Below are positions 54,551-64,000 of a DNA stretch of 64,000 nucleotides, one piece after another. The notes beneath the pieces were generated by a model. The model saw nothing but the letters and a program-made list of their open reading frames with translations, did not search any database and was not told the origin of the DNA. The translations under genes and the position numbers were made by a program. How positions within the stretch are numbered: the first letter of the stretch is position 1; each line of letters begins with the position of its first letter. Source of the stretch: Cylindrodendrum hubeiense (Eukaryota > Ascomycota > Sordariomycetes > Hypocreales > Nectriaceae); assembly GCA_014621425.1 (NCBI GenBank), contig JAANBB010000055.1:62001-126000 (forward strand), in the 5' to 3' direction.

Positions 54551-57500
54551 ATGCGGAATTTCCTCCAAACCAAACGAGACAAGTATCTCCCTACGCGGCA
54601 AGGCGACCAATGCGAGGGAAATGCCGCCACGACGGCATCATCTTCCATTATCAGGGCCTTCCCTGTTGGCGTTAAATTGCTTCATAGCTCGAATGAAGAT
54701 ATTGTTGAGTACGAGCCCCTTGTGCCTCGCCTGACCATGGCTGACTAATGGTTCTACTCAGTGTCATCTTTGTCCACGGCCTCAGCGGCAATCGTGAGAG
54801 AACATGGACTGCCTCAGGAGAATCAGAGCCTTGGCCTAAGATTCTCCTACCATCCAAACTCCCAAAAGCTCGAATTCTCACGTTCGGGTACAATGCATAC
54901 GTCACCAGTTGGCAAAATACGGTGTCACAGAACCGCATTGGTAACCATGCGTGGAACCTGCTGAATTCGCTCGCTTCTTATAGAGAGGATGATAATACAG
55001 TAGGGACTTCTTCTTATAAATTGAAGTGGCTCTAACATGAATAGAATGAACGACCTATTATCTTCGTCTGCCACAGCTTGGGTGGACTTGTCTGCGAAGA
55101 TGTAAGATCTTGCAAGCACTCTAGAGGAATAAATGTTGACAAAAGAAAGGCCCTGGTCAGATCGAACGAACGGTCAGAGCAACACCTTCATAATATTCTC
55201 CATTTCACCCGCGGGATCATATTCCTTGGAACACCTCACCACGGATCGGGCCTAGCTGATTGGGCTGAACGCATGTCACTTTCCATCAACGTGATAAAGC
55301 AGACCAACTCCAAGATTGTGGAGGTCCTCAGACGCGATTCCGAAGTCCTTGCCCGGATTCAGGATAGCTTTCACGCGATAATTTTGGCTCGCAATAAGAC
55401 GAAAGAGCATATGATTGAAATCACCTGCTTCTATGAGGAACTGCCTATGCCGAGAATTGGATTTATCGTCCCTCAGGATTCAGCTATTCTACCGGGTTAT
55501 ATTCCGATAGGTATTCATGGCAACCACAAGCAGATGACAAAATATGCTAAAGCAGATGATGCTGGCCTGGTCGCTATTTGTAGCGAACTTAAGCGGTGGG
55601 TTAAGGCTATTGATCTCAACGACGGCCAGGACAGCTCGCAAACCGGGGAAATACATCAACCCAAAGCATCCACCAGCCATTGTAGGTAAATCACATGAGG
55701 TTCATCCAGTTGGAACTAATTTATACCAGTCCTCGTACCTTACGCATATAACTCGGGTTTTATTTGGCGATCTGGGATCCTCGAACAATTGAAAAGTCGG
55801 CTTGGCCACAGTGAGTCTCAATCACGACACACTTCACAGCCGAGGACATCACTGTATGGTCTTGGTGGTATCGGGTTCGCACACCTATGATATTAATTGT
55901 GATGTATAGCGTGCTGATCCATGATAGGAAAACCCAGATTGCTCTTGCATACGTCTATTGGCTCCAAGAAATACACCCGGAAGTGTCAGTATTCTGGATT
56001 CACGCCAGTAACGCCGAACGATTTCGCCAAGGATTCGCATACATCGCACAAGAATGCGAAATTCCCGGCTACGATGACCCCCGGTCTGATGTGCTGCAAT
56101 TAGTGAAGGTGTGGTTGGAAAAGAAGAACAGGGGACGATGGCTCATGGTTATCGACAACGCCGACGATACACAGGTCTTTTTCAGCCAACAACCCGAGTC
56201 GGCGAATACCCCATCTCACCATCATCAACTTGGGCGGTATATACCGGAATGCGCTCACGGGGCTCTGCTAGTTACGACAAGAAACCTGGAGGCGGGATCC
56301 AGGCTGACAATGGGAAATCCTCCCATCGGGGTTGGCAACATGGACGAGAGTGAGTCAGTCCAGCTACTTCGAACAAGACTTGGAGGAATAGAAACTTCTT
56401 CTGAGGAGCTTTCGAGTCTATCCTCTCGACTGGAGTATTTACCTCTTGCTCTCGCCCAGGCAGCAGCTTTCATTCGAGAGAATGTCATCCAGGTCAAGGA
56501 TTATCTGAAGCTCCTTGACGAAGGTGACCATAACCTTGTCGCTCTATTGAGTGAGGAGTTTGAGACAGTAGGGAGAGATACAGAGACTCACCATGCAGTC
56601 GCAAAAACATGGACCCTTTCGTTTCAACAGATTGAGCGACAGAACCCTTTGGCCAGCCAACTTCTCTGTCTCATGTGTCTTCTTGACCGGCAAGACATTC
56701 CCATTGAGTTCATGTTCTATTACGCCAAAGAGAGTCAAGATAGTGGGGTTAGGAGCAATATTTTGCTTACCAAAGCCCTGGGTGTTCTCAAGTCCTTTTC
56801 CTTTATCGCAGAGGGTAAAGCCGAACATCTAAATATGCACCGCCTCGTCCAACTGGTCACCCGCAAGTGGCTAACTAAGAACGAAAAAATATCCAAGTTT
56901 GCGGAATGGGCTATTTTGGTAGTTTCGGCCGCTTATCTGAATCATTCCTTCAAGAACCGCTCGTTAAGCATCGCATACCTCCCACATGTGCAGAGTGTGT
57001 TGCTGTTGGAAGGCACTGGCTCAAGAGACGAAATGATTGCGAAGGCAGCCCTTCTCCACCGGCTAGCTGGATTTTTAATATGGGAAGGCCAAGCGAAAGT
57101 CGCGGGGGAGCTCTTATCAAAGGCTATAATCATACAGAAGCAAGTGCTTGGCAAGGAACACCCAGATACGTTATCAAGCACATACACTCTGGGAGTAACA
57201 CTCCGGGATCAAGGTCTCTGGAAGGAAGCAGAAGAATTACAGCGGCTCACACTAGATGCTTGCAAATCAGTGCTTGGAGAAGAAAGTCCACAAACACTAG
57301 AAGAAATGTGCAGCCTAGGATCAACATTGTGGGAGCAGGGCCGGTTAAGCGAGGCGGAAGACCTACACCTGCGCCATTTGGAGATCTGCAACAGGGTATT
57401 TGGCGATGGATGTCTCGAAACTCTGACTAGCATTAACAATCTGGGATTGATATATCGGCGGCAGGGTCGTTGGAAGGAAGCAGAAGAACTACAACTGCTC

Positions 57501-57857
57501 GGAATAGATATTTGGAAAAGAGAGAGTGGCGAAGAACACCCTAGTACGCTAACGAGTATGAGCAACCTGGCATCAACATTTTGGGATCAAGGCCGCCTGG
57601 AAGAGGCAGAAGAATTGGATCTACGCGTATTAGAGATAAGGAAGAATGTCTTTGGCGAAAGACATCCTAAAACGTTGATCAGCATGCACAGTCTTGCCCA
57701 TACTTGGCAAAGTATGGGCAAGTTTGACGAGGCTTTGGCCCTAATGCTTGACTGCCTTGGCCTTAGACGGGAAATACTTGGGCATGACCATCCACATACA
57801 ATGGATACGTGCGCTTCTGTTGAAGATTGGCGGGCAGAGGCTGAGTGTCGTAATTGA
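54551..57857 (+). CDS. STAND protein: serine esterase - NB-ARC - TPR (1035 aa, 5 exons)
   Basis: Exons 54551-54708, 54762-54999, 55045-55681, 55730-55874 and 55928-57857; introns of 53, 45, 48 and 53 bp. The N-terminal alpha/beta-hydrolase part has IFVHGLSGNRERTW, the nucleophile motif CHSLGG (S143) and FLGTPHHGSGLADWA. The NB-ARC domain follows: P-loop GLGGIGKT (388-395, split by the last intron), Walker B RWLMVIDNADD (~461-471), GALLVTTRN, YLPLALAQ and MHRLVQ in place of MHD. Six ~42-residue tetratricopeptide repeats of kinesin-light-chain type (LGKEHPDTLSSTYTLGVTLR and so on) occupy ~765-1018. This architecture is known from fungal NLR-like proteins proposed to act in heterokaryon incompatibility or defence. 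The linker before the P-loop is altered (GFIWRSGILEQL instead of FVGRE), and the last donor (GTTCGC) is poor. Confidence 0.85.
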
Positions 57858-58335
57858 AATGAACCTCGGAACATAGTTGATCTGTAGTTGGGCACGCAAG
57901 CATGGCACATAGCAATGAACGATTATGTAACGAACTCTTCCAGTACCATACCGCTGAACCCCTTTTTCCATGTTAAGAAAAAGATCGATAGCAATCTACG
58001 TCAATGGGAAAGATTTCCACTAAATCAAGCAGACAGACACTCTCATTTGATGGATGGGTCAGTCTTTCCACAAGGGCGGAGTGAGGGGTTTATGCGTGTT
58101 GGTTGGTTGGGTGACATGTATCTTTTGTGACTTGTTTGTCGGCGCTGGCCACCCAACAATAATGATGTTCTGAAGCTGCACCCCGCTAATCCTGGCCATT
58201 TATCACAGGCGGATATGGCCCTTGGGGTAGATCATGTGACGGGATCGAGGTATAAAATTTGATCGGAGCGACGTCCAACAGGAATTCACACCAAGCACAG
58301 ACACTATTCGCATTTCTCATCCTTCAGCATTCACT
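57858..58335. other. Intergenic region with alpha-galactosidase promoter
   Basis: The stretch contains a TATA box at 58251 and a CCCCGC (reverse of GCGGGG) match to the CreA consensus at 58181-58186. The CreA match is one short site and could be chance. Confidence 0.4.
58251..58256 (+). promoter_or_regulatory. TATA box of the alpha-galactosidase gene
   Basis: TATAAA lies 85 bp upstream of the ATG at 58336, a common distance for fungal TATA genes with a short leader. Confidence 0.6.
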
Positions 58336-60492
58336 ATGGAGAATCCGAGCGCCATCACATTTAACAACGGCATCACCAGCGTCACCATTCGTCTAGATGA
58401 TGGCCGTGTTGTCCTCCAGGATATTCTCCCAGTGCAAGACACCCCACAAGAGTCCGTGTCACCATACTTCGACAAGTCCACACTTCCAATATGTGAGGTT
58501 CGTTTGAGTGGAGAGGGCAACCATGTGACAAAAACATCCAAAAGTCTTGTTGGAAGCTATATTGGGTCGCGACTACGCTACAAGTCTTGGGGAAGGCACT
58601 CTAACCCGGAAATGAAATCCAGGACGATGGATCTGGAGATGGTTGATGAGGAGACCAACCTCACGGTCACGAGCCATTTGACCCTATTTGACGGCTGTCC
58701 CGTTCTTCGATCAAGTTCTACAATTCGAAATGATGGACCTATAGATATTGTCGTCACACAGCTTTCATCTCTATGTGTTGGGTTCCTCACTAGGTCTAAG
58801 CAGTGGTGGTCTGACTATACAATTTCCAGTGCAAGGAATACCTGGTTTGCCGAGGCTCAATGGAAAGAGCAAACACTTCCAGATGTTGGAATTGATGACT
58901 TTGGTGTCTTTGGCTTGTCAGAAAACCATAGAGCTTCTCTTGCGTCCTTCACTGTGTCTAACCATGGCACGTTCTCAACCCAAGGTCACTTGCCCATGGG
59001 GATGCTCAAGCGCAATGACAACACGGACACATGGCTCTGGCAGGTAGAGAACAATGGCTCCTGGCGCTGGGATATCGGCGACTACGAGGACAATATATTT
59101 CTTGCTGCTTCAGGGCCCACTGGCATCGATAACGAGTGGCGACAAACTCTGGCACCAGGAGCTAGCTTCCATAGCGCCCCAGTCGCTGTTTGCCATATGC
59201 ATGGAGATTGGGAACACGCTGTTGCCGCCTTTACTACTTACCGGCGTTGTATTCGCAGGAAGCACCAAGATCACAAAGACCTGCCGATTATTTTCAACGA
59301 CTATATGAATTGTCTCATGGGCGATCCAAATGAGGAGAAGATCCTGGCGCTCCTTGAACCCGTCGCCAAATGCGGTGCCGAGTATTTCGTTATAGATGCT
59401 GGGTGGTACGCGGATGAGACGGACTGGTGGAATGGTGTCGGGGCCTGGGAACCCTCCAAAAAGAGATTTCCTATGGGCTTTTCTAACTTGTTGGATAAGA
59501 TACGAAAGAAGGGACTCAAACCTGGCTTATGGATTGAGCCAGAAGTGATCGGCGTCGAAAGCGAGATTGCCAAGATACTACCAGACGACGCGTTTTTTCA
59601 ACGAGATGGCCAACGAATTTTGGAAAAGAACCGATATCATCTCGATTACCGCCACCCTTCTGTCATCGAAAGAATGGACGCTGTGATAGACAGACTTGTC
59701 GATGAATATGGCGCAAAATACTTCAAATTTGACTACAACATTGAAGTTACACAAGGCACAGATGTCAACTCGAGTGCGGGTGCCGGCCAACTTGGACACA
59801 ATCGCGCATACTTAGAATGGGTCGGGAGACTTCTTGACAGATATCCCGACTTAGTTATCGAGAACTGCTCAAGCGGGGGGCAGCGAATGGACTATGCCAT
59901 GCTGGCTGTGCATCAGTTACAGTCCACCAGCGACCAGCAAAGCCCAGCAAAGTATGCAGCTATTTCAGCGGCAGCCCCTACGGCTGTAACACCGGAGCAG
60001 AGCGCATCATGGGCATACCCACAACCTGACTGGGATGACGAACTCAATGCCCTGACCGTTGTCAATAGTCTCCTTGGTCGTGTCCACCTAAGTGGCCGGT
60101 TAGACCTAATGAGCACGAAACAACTCAAGCTCATCAGCGACGGAATGGATGTGTACAAGGATATCAGGGGCGATATTGCAAACAGTTTTCCATTCTGGCC
60201 GCTAGGTCTCCCAGCATGGCACGACGACTGGCTCGCTTTGGGTCTTGCTCTCCCAGCAGATGATAAGCCAGGAATTTCGAGATGTTACCTAGCTGTTTGG
60301 CGTCGTGGGGGTGAAGAAGTGTGCAAAGATCTTCCTATCCGTCCTTTTTGGGGCAAGGAAACTATCAGTGCAAAGCTCCTTTATCCATCTGAGTTTGTTG
60401 CTGAGACGGAATGGGATCCCTATATTGGGAGCCTCAAGATCAAGGTGCCCTCAACTTTATGCGCTAGGCTCTTTCAACTCAGCCCTAGCTAG
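58336..60492 (+). CDS. Alpha-galactosidase, glycoside hydrolase family 36 (718 aa)
   Basis: Single exon. The family blocks are WYADETDWWNGVGAWEPS, GLKPGLWIEPEVIG, HLDYRHPSV, KYFKFDYN with the nucleophile Asp466, VIENCSSGGQRMDYAML and STSDQQ with the acid/base Asp533. A beta-rich N-terminal half precedes the barrel. It should remove terminal alpha-1,6-linked galactose from raffinose-type sugars or galactomannan oligomers. No signal peptide is present at MENPSAITFNNG, so it may act inside the cell, unlike GH27 enzymes. Length (718) is near the usual 700-750 of fungal GH36 enzymes. In the active-site region, ISAAAPTAVTPEQSASWAYP is also as in the family. Confidence 0.95.
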   Translation: MENPSAITFNNGITSVTIRLDDGRVVLQDILPVQDTPQESVSPYFDKSTLPICEVRLSGEGNHVTKTSKSLVGSYIGSRLRYKSWGRHSNPEMKSRTMDLEMVDEETNLTVTSHLTLFDGCPVLRSSSTIRNDGPIDIVVTQLSSLCVGFLTRSKQWWSDYTISSARNTWFAEAQWKEQTLPDVGIDDFGVFGLSENHRASLASFTVSNHGTFSTQGHLPMGMLKRNDNTDTWLWQVENNGSWRWDIGDYEDNIFLAASGPTGIDNEWRQTLAPGASFHSAPVAVCHMHGDWEHAVAAFTTYRRCIRRKHQDHKDLPIIFNDYMNCLMGDPNEEKILALLEPVAKCGAEYFVIDAGWYADETDWWNGVGAWEPSKKRFPMGFSNLLDKIRKKGLKPGLWIEPEVIGVESEIAKILPDDAFFQRDGQRILEKNRYHLDYRHPSVIERMDAVIDRLVDEYGAKYFKFDYNIEVTQGTDVNSSAGAGQLGHNRAYLEWVGRLLDRYPDLVIENCSSGGQRMDYAMLAVHQLQSTSDQQSPAKYAAISAAAPTAVTPEQSASWAYPQPDWDDELNALTVVNSLLGRVHLSGRLDLMSTKQLKLISDGMDVYKDIRGDIANSFPFWPLGLPAWHDDWLALGLALPADDKPGISRCYLAVWRRGGEEVCKDLPIRPFWGKETISAKLLYPSEFVAETEWDPYIGSLKIKVPSTLCARLFQLSPS

Positions 60493-61114
60493 AGCGGCAC
60501 AGAAGAAAACGGTGCACCGAAAATGTAAGAAGCATACACAGTGTGTCGGGGATCTTTGGTCGTTTGGGGCACAATGCACTGCGGCGCTCCTTGCGTTTGG
60601 CAGAAAGAAGCTCTGGACGGGTTACTATCAGCAAGAAGTTCCATCCTACTTTAATTTTATTGGCTCAACACAATTAGCCAGTCATTAAGATCGATGGCAA
60701 AAGCTTTGAGTACGGTTGGTTGGGTTTCCACATCCATCCTCATCTTCGTTGCGGTCATCGAGGTCATCAGTTATCTTTGCAGCCATCCTTAGGTCTGCAG
60801 TGTTAGGACATGAATGTAGGATTAACACATGACAGAAAGCCGAGAGAGACCTTTAAGCAAACGATCTCAAAGTTATTCGAAGCTATTCTTGAAATTTCCG
60901 CGAAACCATTGTGACGGTTTCTCAATTAACTCCCCGGCTTCCATAAGGTTCAGGCACGTGTTGTAGGATAGAGGTAGTGGGCTCCCATCCCCATACCTAC
61001 GACGAGCAATCGATTCATCTTCATCTGTTCGGGTCGGATTGTAAAAGTGTCGGGGTTCTCATTTCTATTTTTCTGAGCTTATTTGTGGAATGAAGTTCAT
61101 TCCAGTCCCGAGAG
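60493..61114. other. Spacer between alpha-galactosidase and transposon
   Basis: Normal composition, unlike the neighbouring element. A 127-codon frame at 60305-60688 is an overlapping shadow of the gene. Nothing else was seen. Confidence 0.45.
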
Positions 61115-61116
61115 TA

Positions 61117-61240
61117 CTCGGGGGGTTGACTAAGCACACGTTACGCAGGCTCCACTGGGAGCTCTAGGCTCCCCCCTCTCCCTTGGAGAGGGGGTATCGT
61201 AACCTGTAACTGTGTCGGTTGTGTAACTGCCTTTTTCAAC
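61117..61240 (+). repeat. Left terminal inverted repeat (~124 bp)
   Basis: It begins CTCGGGGGGTTGACTAAGC and ends near ctgcctttttcaac. It matches the reverse complement of 63847-63952 closely, with one insertion of about 18-20 bp on this side. It contains a 10-bp hairpin at 61172-61194 (CCCCCTCTCC / GGAGAGGGGG, loop CTT). Confidence 0.85.
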
Positions 61241-61435
61241 TTCCGTATAAGCCAGCAGCTTCTATTCAAGCCCAATCTCTTCCAAAATTGAACCCTAGTA
61301 TCTTTTATTATCAATCTTACTATACCTCCAATTTCAGCTAAATCCCATATAGCTGTGGCTTGTGTAGCCTGTGTGTATCTGGCTGGCGATATAGTTATAC
61401 GTATAACTCGTGAGAACCCCGCATTACCTTGCAAG

Positions 61436-63260
61436 ATGACTATCACGGAAATCACTGCTTAATACCAAGCCAGGGCCTCTATTATAAAGAAATATATATC
61501 TTTATTAAGAGCAGGAAAAGCTCTTCCTTCTAATCATAAAGGCGATTATCCGCTGGCTCTTATAATAGTAGAGGAGTGAGCTTTAATTACATTTATTAGA
61601 ATTATGGAAAAGAGTGTATTTACTATTATAGAGCTTATTATCCGCAATTATACTAGTTTCTTATAAAAATATTATATTAAATATTCTAAGACTGTGATTT
61701 TAAAGTCTTAGGTATATCACTTTAAAAAGCATTATCTAGAGCTATAGTATAAGACCCTAAAAATTAAGGAAATTATCTATATTAGTATTAAGCTTAATCT
61801 TCCGAGACTAGAAGACTAATTTAAGGAATTTAAAGCTATTATAATAGGGAAGCTAATTAAGAAGGTTAACTTCTAGAATTTTAATAAGATATCTCTTTAA
61901 ATTAGATAAGTTAATAGTAGCTTTAAGATCTTTTTAATCTAAATAAAGGAAAATATCTAGTCTATAGTCTTCTAATTAGAGAATAAAGACTCTCTTTTCT
62001 CTATAAATATGATTAATATAATTAGAATGTTAATATCTTTATTTCTTATCCTAATAGTAAAGGTATTATTAGAGGAATATATTATAGTTAATATTAATAA
62101 ACAGGTAGTCTTAATATATATATCTTCTAGCTTTAATAATACCTAATAAATCTGATAATAGCTATAATACTTTAATTATTATTTATTTACTTATAATAAT
62201 AATTTTAATAATTTCTCTATTAAGATCTAATTTAATTATAGTCTTAATCTTATAAGGAGACTTAAAATCAAGTTTTAGTATTTTCTATCTCTTAGATAAC
62301 TAGGAAAATAGATCCTATTTATTGATTATTTCTAATAGATAGGTTTTCTACTTATAAAGATCCTGATTTTATCTAGTATTATTATATATTTAATATTATC
62401 CCTTTCTATCTTCCTTCTTATATAAATTATCTTCTTTAATCTCTTAATATTAGAGTTTATTAGTATCTTAAAAGAGAATAATAGTATATTCTTAATAACT
62501 TCCTCATTACTAGTAGTATATAGATATTCTAATATAACTTCCTCAATTAATAGAACTGGCTATATAAAGTAACATTTAAAATATATTATATTTACATTAG
62601 ATTTAAAAAGGCCAGTCTTATACTCTTTAACCTGGAGCTTATCTTAGGACCCCTATATAAGACTATAAGGGATAAAAAAGAGTTATTATTTTTTAAGTAA
62701 TTATAAAGAGATATTATTATACCTTAAAAAGCTAAAAAAGACCTATATTTAATTTAAGATAAATTATATATCTTAAATAACCTAATAAGAATAATTATCT
62801 TATATATTAAGACTATCTTAGATCTTTCTATTATAATATAATTATTATATAAAAAGATTATTTAACTTTAAAAGGAATAGATTATATAAAAAGGCTAATA
62901 TATATATATATAATATTAAATTCAAATTAATAATAGGGCTTATATTATTAACTAGTTATATTATAAGATTAATAATCACAGTTATAAAGATCAGAAATAC
63001 TATTACTAGGAAGGAAAAGTGACTATAAGCAGAGCTTTTCTATAATATCTATGAAAATAAAACTATTAAGATAGTTAGGGAAGCCGGGCTCTCTTAGCCC
63101 CACCCTCGGGGCCGGCTAGCAGTTACTGTAAAGGCAGCCTGGCTTATAGAGGAAGAGGCTCAGCTACAGGAAATATAGAATAGAAACTAGCTTCTAGAAG
63201 AGATTGAGACTATTAAGTAATTATTATAGTCTTAGACTAATATTAATAATCAGAGATAGT
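61436..63260 (+). pseudogene. Decayed pogo/Fot1-type transposase relic
   Basis: The frame from ATG 61436 is interrupted by many TAA/TAG codons and very few TGA. Recognisable remnants are ALITFIRIMEKSVFTIIELI (pogo/CENP-B-type helix-turn-helix), VYHFKKH...LEL (the part like WVYRFLKRHPEL in relatives), a weak INxx..LFLILIVKVLLEEYI segment like the DDE-domain strand PPMLILSGKV, and FNN...YFNYYLF. The first ~90 codons are least damaged; the C-terminal half is hard to align. No intact frame remains on either strand. I describe the damage only and do not reconstruct it. Confidence 0.6.
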
Positions 63261-63846
63261 CTTTTCTATTTGTAATATAGCCGCTTTTAACCCTTCTAGC
63301 TATCCCTAAAGTGATTATTTAGAAAGACTTAAAGGAAGCTAGATTAACTAATTAGGCTAATAAGGCTAAAAGCCCTAATACTATTATTAGTGATTTTATC
63401 TTAATAGTCTCGTTAATTGAACTACTTCCTTTATCTTAAGATAGAGGATCAGATAGTGATAATATTAAGATCACTATATCTATATAGATTAAGATTATAA
63501 TATAATATATTTTAAATATTCAAAATAGACTATTTATAGATAAAATAGCTAAGGAAAATAAGGCTTAGATACAGGCTATTAATTATAGAGGATTTGATTA
63601 TAATCAGGTATCTAATTATTATTCAGATAATAGTGAAGATAAGCTAGAAATCACTATTAATAATACTCAAATTGCTATACTGAAGTTACAGTACTAGATA
63701 TAGGGTCTTAATATATTAATTTATTATAATCCTATTCCTTAATAAAAATATCTCATATTCAAGGATATAATTATTTAGATTAATAGTTTTATAATAATAT
63801 TTTTCTTATTAATTTAGGACCTCTTTTATTATAGCCCTATATAGCT

Positions 63847-63952
63847 AAAGTTAAAAAAGGCAGTTACATAACCGACGCAGTTACGGGTTACGATACCACC
63901 TCTCTAAGGGAGAGGTGGGGGCCTAATGGCCACGCTTAGTCAACCCACCGAG
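63847..63952 (-). repeat. Right terminal inverted repeat (~106 bp)
   Basis: On the minus strand it begins CTCGGTGGGTTGACTAAGC and continues like the left TIR to actgccttttttaac. It also contains a hairpin (63896-63904 with 63910-63918) of 9 bp with a 5-base loop. Confidence 0.85.
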
Positions 63953-64000
63953 TAACCGCTTTTAGAAAGTTTATCTAGATCTGGGATATGGATTTGTGGT

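Larger units (their letters stand above)
61115..63954. mobile_element. Pogo/Fot1-like Tc1-mariner DNA transposon, RIP-degraded (~2836 bp)
   Basis: The element lies between TA duplications (61115-61116 and 63953-63954). Its ends are CTCGG[GT]GGGTTGACTAAGC in opposite orientation. The TIRs are listed separately. The interior from about 61480 to 63840 is extremely AT-rich with very few CpG, apart from a GC island at about 63080-63180. That fits RIP of a repeated sequence, but base counts are needed to prove it. The coding relic is on the plus strand. TA duplications and the motifs of the relic point to the pogo/Fot1 branch of the Tc1/mariner family. Confidence 0.85.

Noticed and set aside
61141..61455. 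104-codon minus-strand frame at the left transposon end
   Set aside because: It spans the TIR and reads opposite to the transposase relic; no similarity recognised.

Overview
The window is nuclear DNA of a filamentous ascomycete (Pezizomycotina). Genes are interrupted by short introns of about 45-70 bp, with GTAAG/GTATG-like donors, CTAAC/CTGAC-like branch sites and CAG/TAG acceptors. Several families are typical of moulds: a CFEM-type PTH11-like receptor, a NACHT protein, an esterase/NB-ARC/TPR protein, F-box proteins and an Hsp30-type small heat-shock protein. The right end holds an AT-rich transposon that looks damaged by repeat-induced point mutation (RIP). The acetyl-CoA hydrolase resembles Sordariomycete enzymes, but I could not search, so the placement below Pezizomycotina is only an impression. 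Exon structures were joined by hand from splice signals. Every joined coding sequence was checked to be a multiple of three.

Left part (1-24 kb), almost all on the minus strand: two related genes of unknown family (one cut by the window edge), a GCR1_C-domain protein, a low-complexity protein with a conserved basic C-terminus, a gene-poor GC-rich stretch of about 4.7 kb, a NACHT P-loop protein, a membrane-anchored AAA-like protein with a probable mitochondrial leader, a small four-copy repeat, a full-length PDR-type ABC transporter and a DEDD-type 3'-5' exonuclease.

Middle (24-43.7 kb): a four-exon acetyl-CoA hydrolase, another gene-free stretch of 3.2 kb, a ferric reductase with a histidine-rich N-terminus, an F-box-like protein with a GC-AG intron and a C-terminal run of seven histidines, a second F-box gene that appears frameshifted, and a glutamine-rich protein. 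Next comes a divergent pair of a Dal5-type permease and a TauD-type dioxygenase that reads like a sulfonate uptake and cleavage module. An alpha/beta hydrolase follows.

Right part (44-64 kb): an 880-residue protein with five CxxC[YF] modules, a beta-lactamase-fold serine hydrolase, a CFEM receptor, a small heat-shock protein, a five-exon esterase/NB-ARC/TPR STAND protein, a GH36 alpha-galactosidase, and a 2.8 kb pogo/Fot1-like element. The element has TA target-site duplications, TIRs of 106-124 bp and a stop-riddled transposase relic. The most interesting items are the two STAND proteins, one of which may gain a membrane tail by splicing. Others are the unrecognised paralog pair, the Cys-module protein, the sulfonate pair and the TIR hairpins that keep pairing through a compensatory change.
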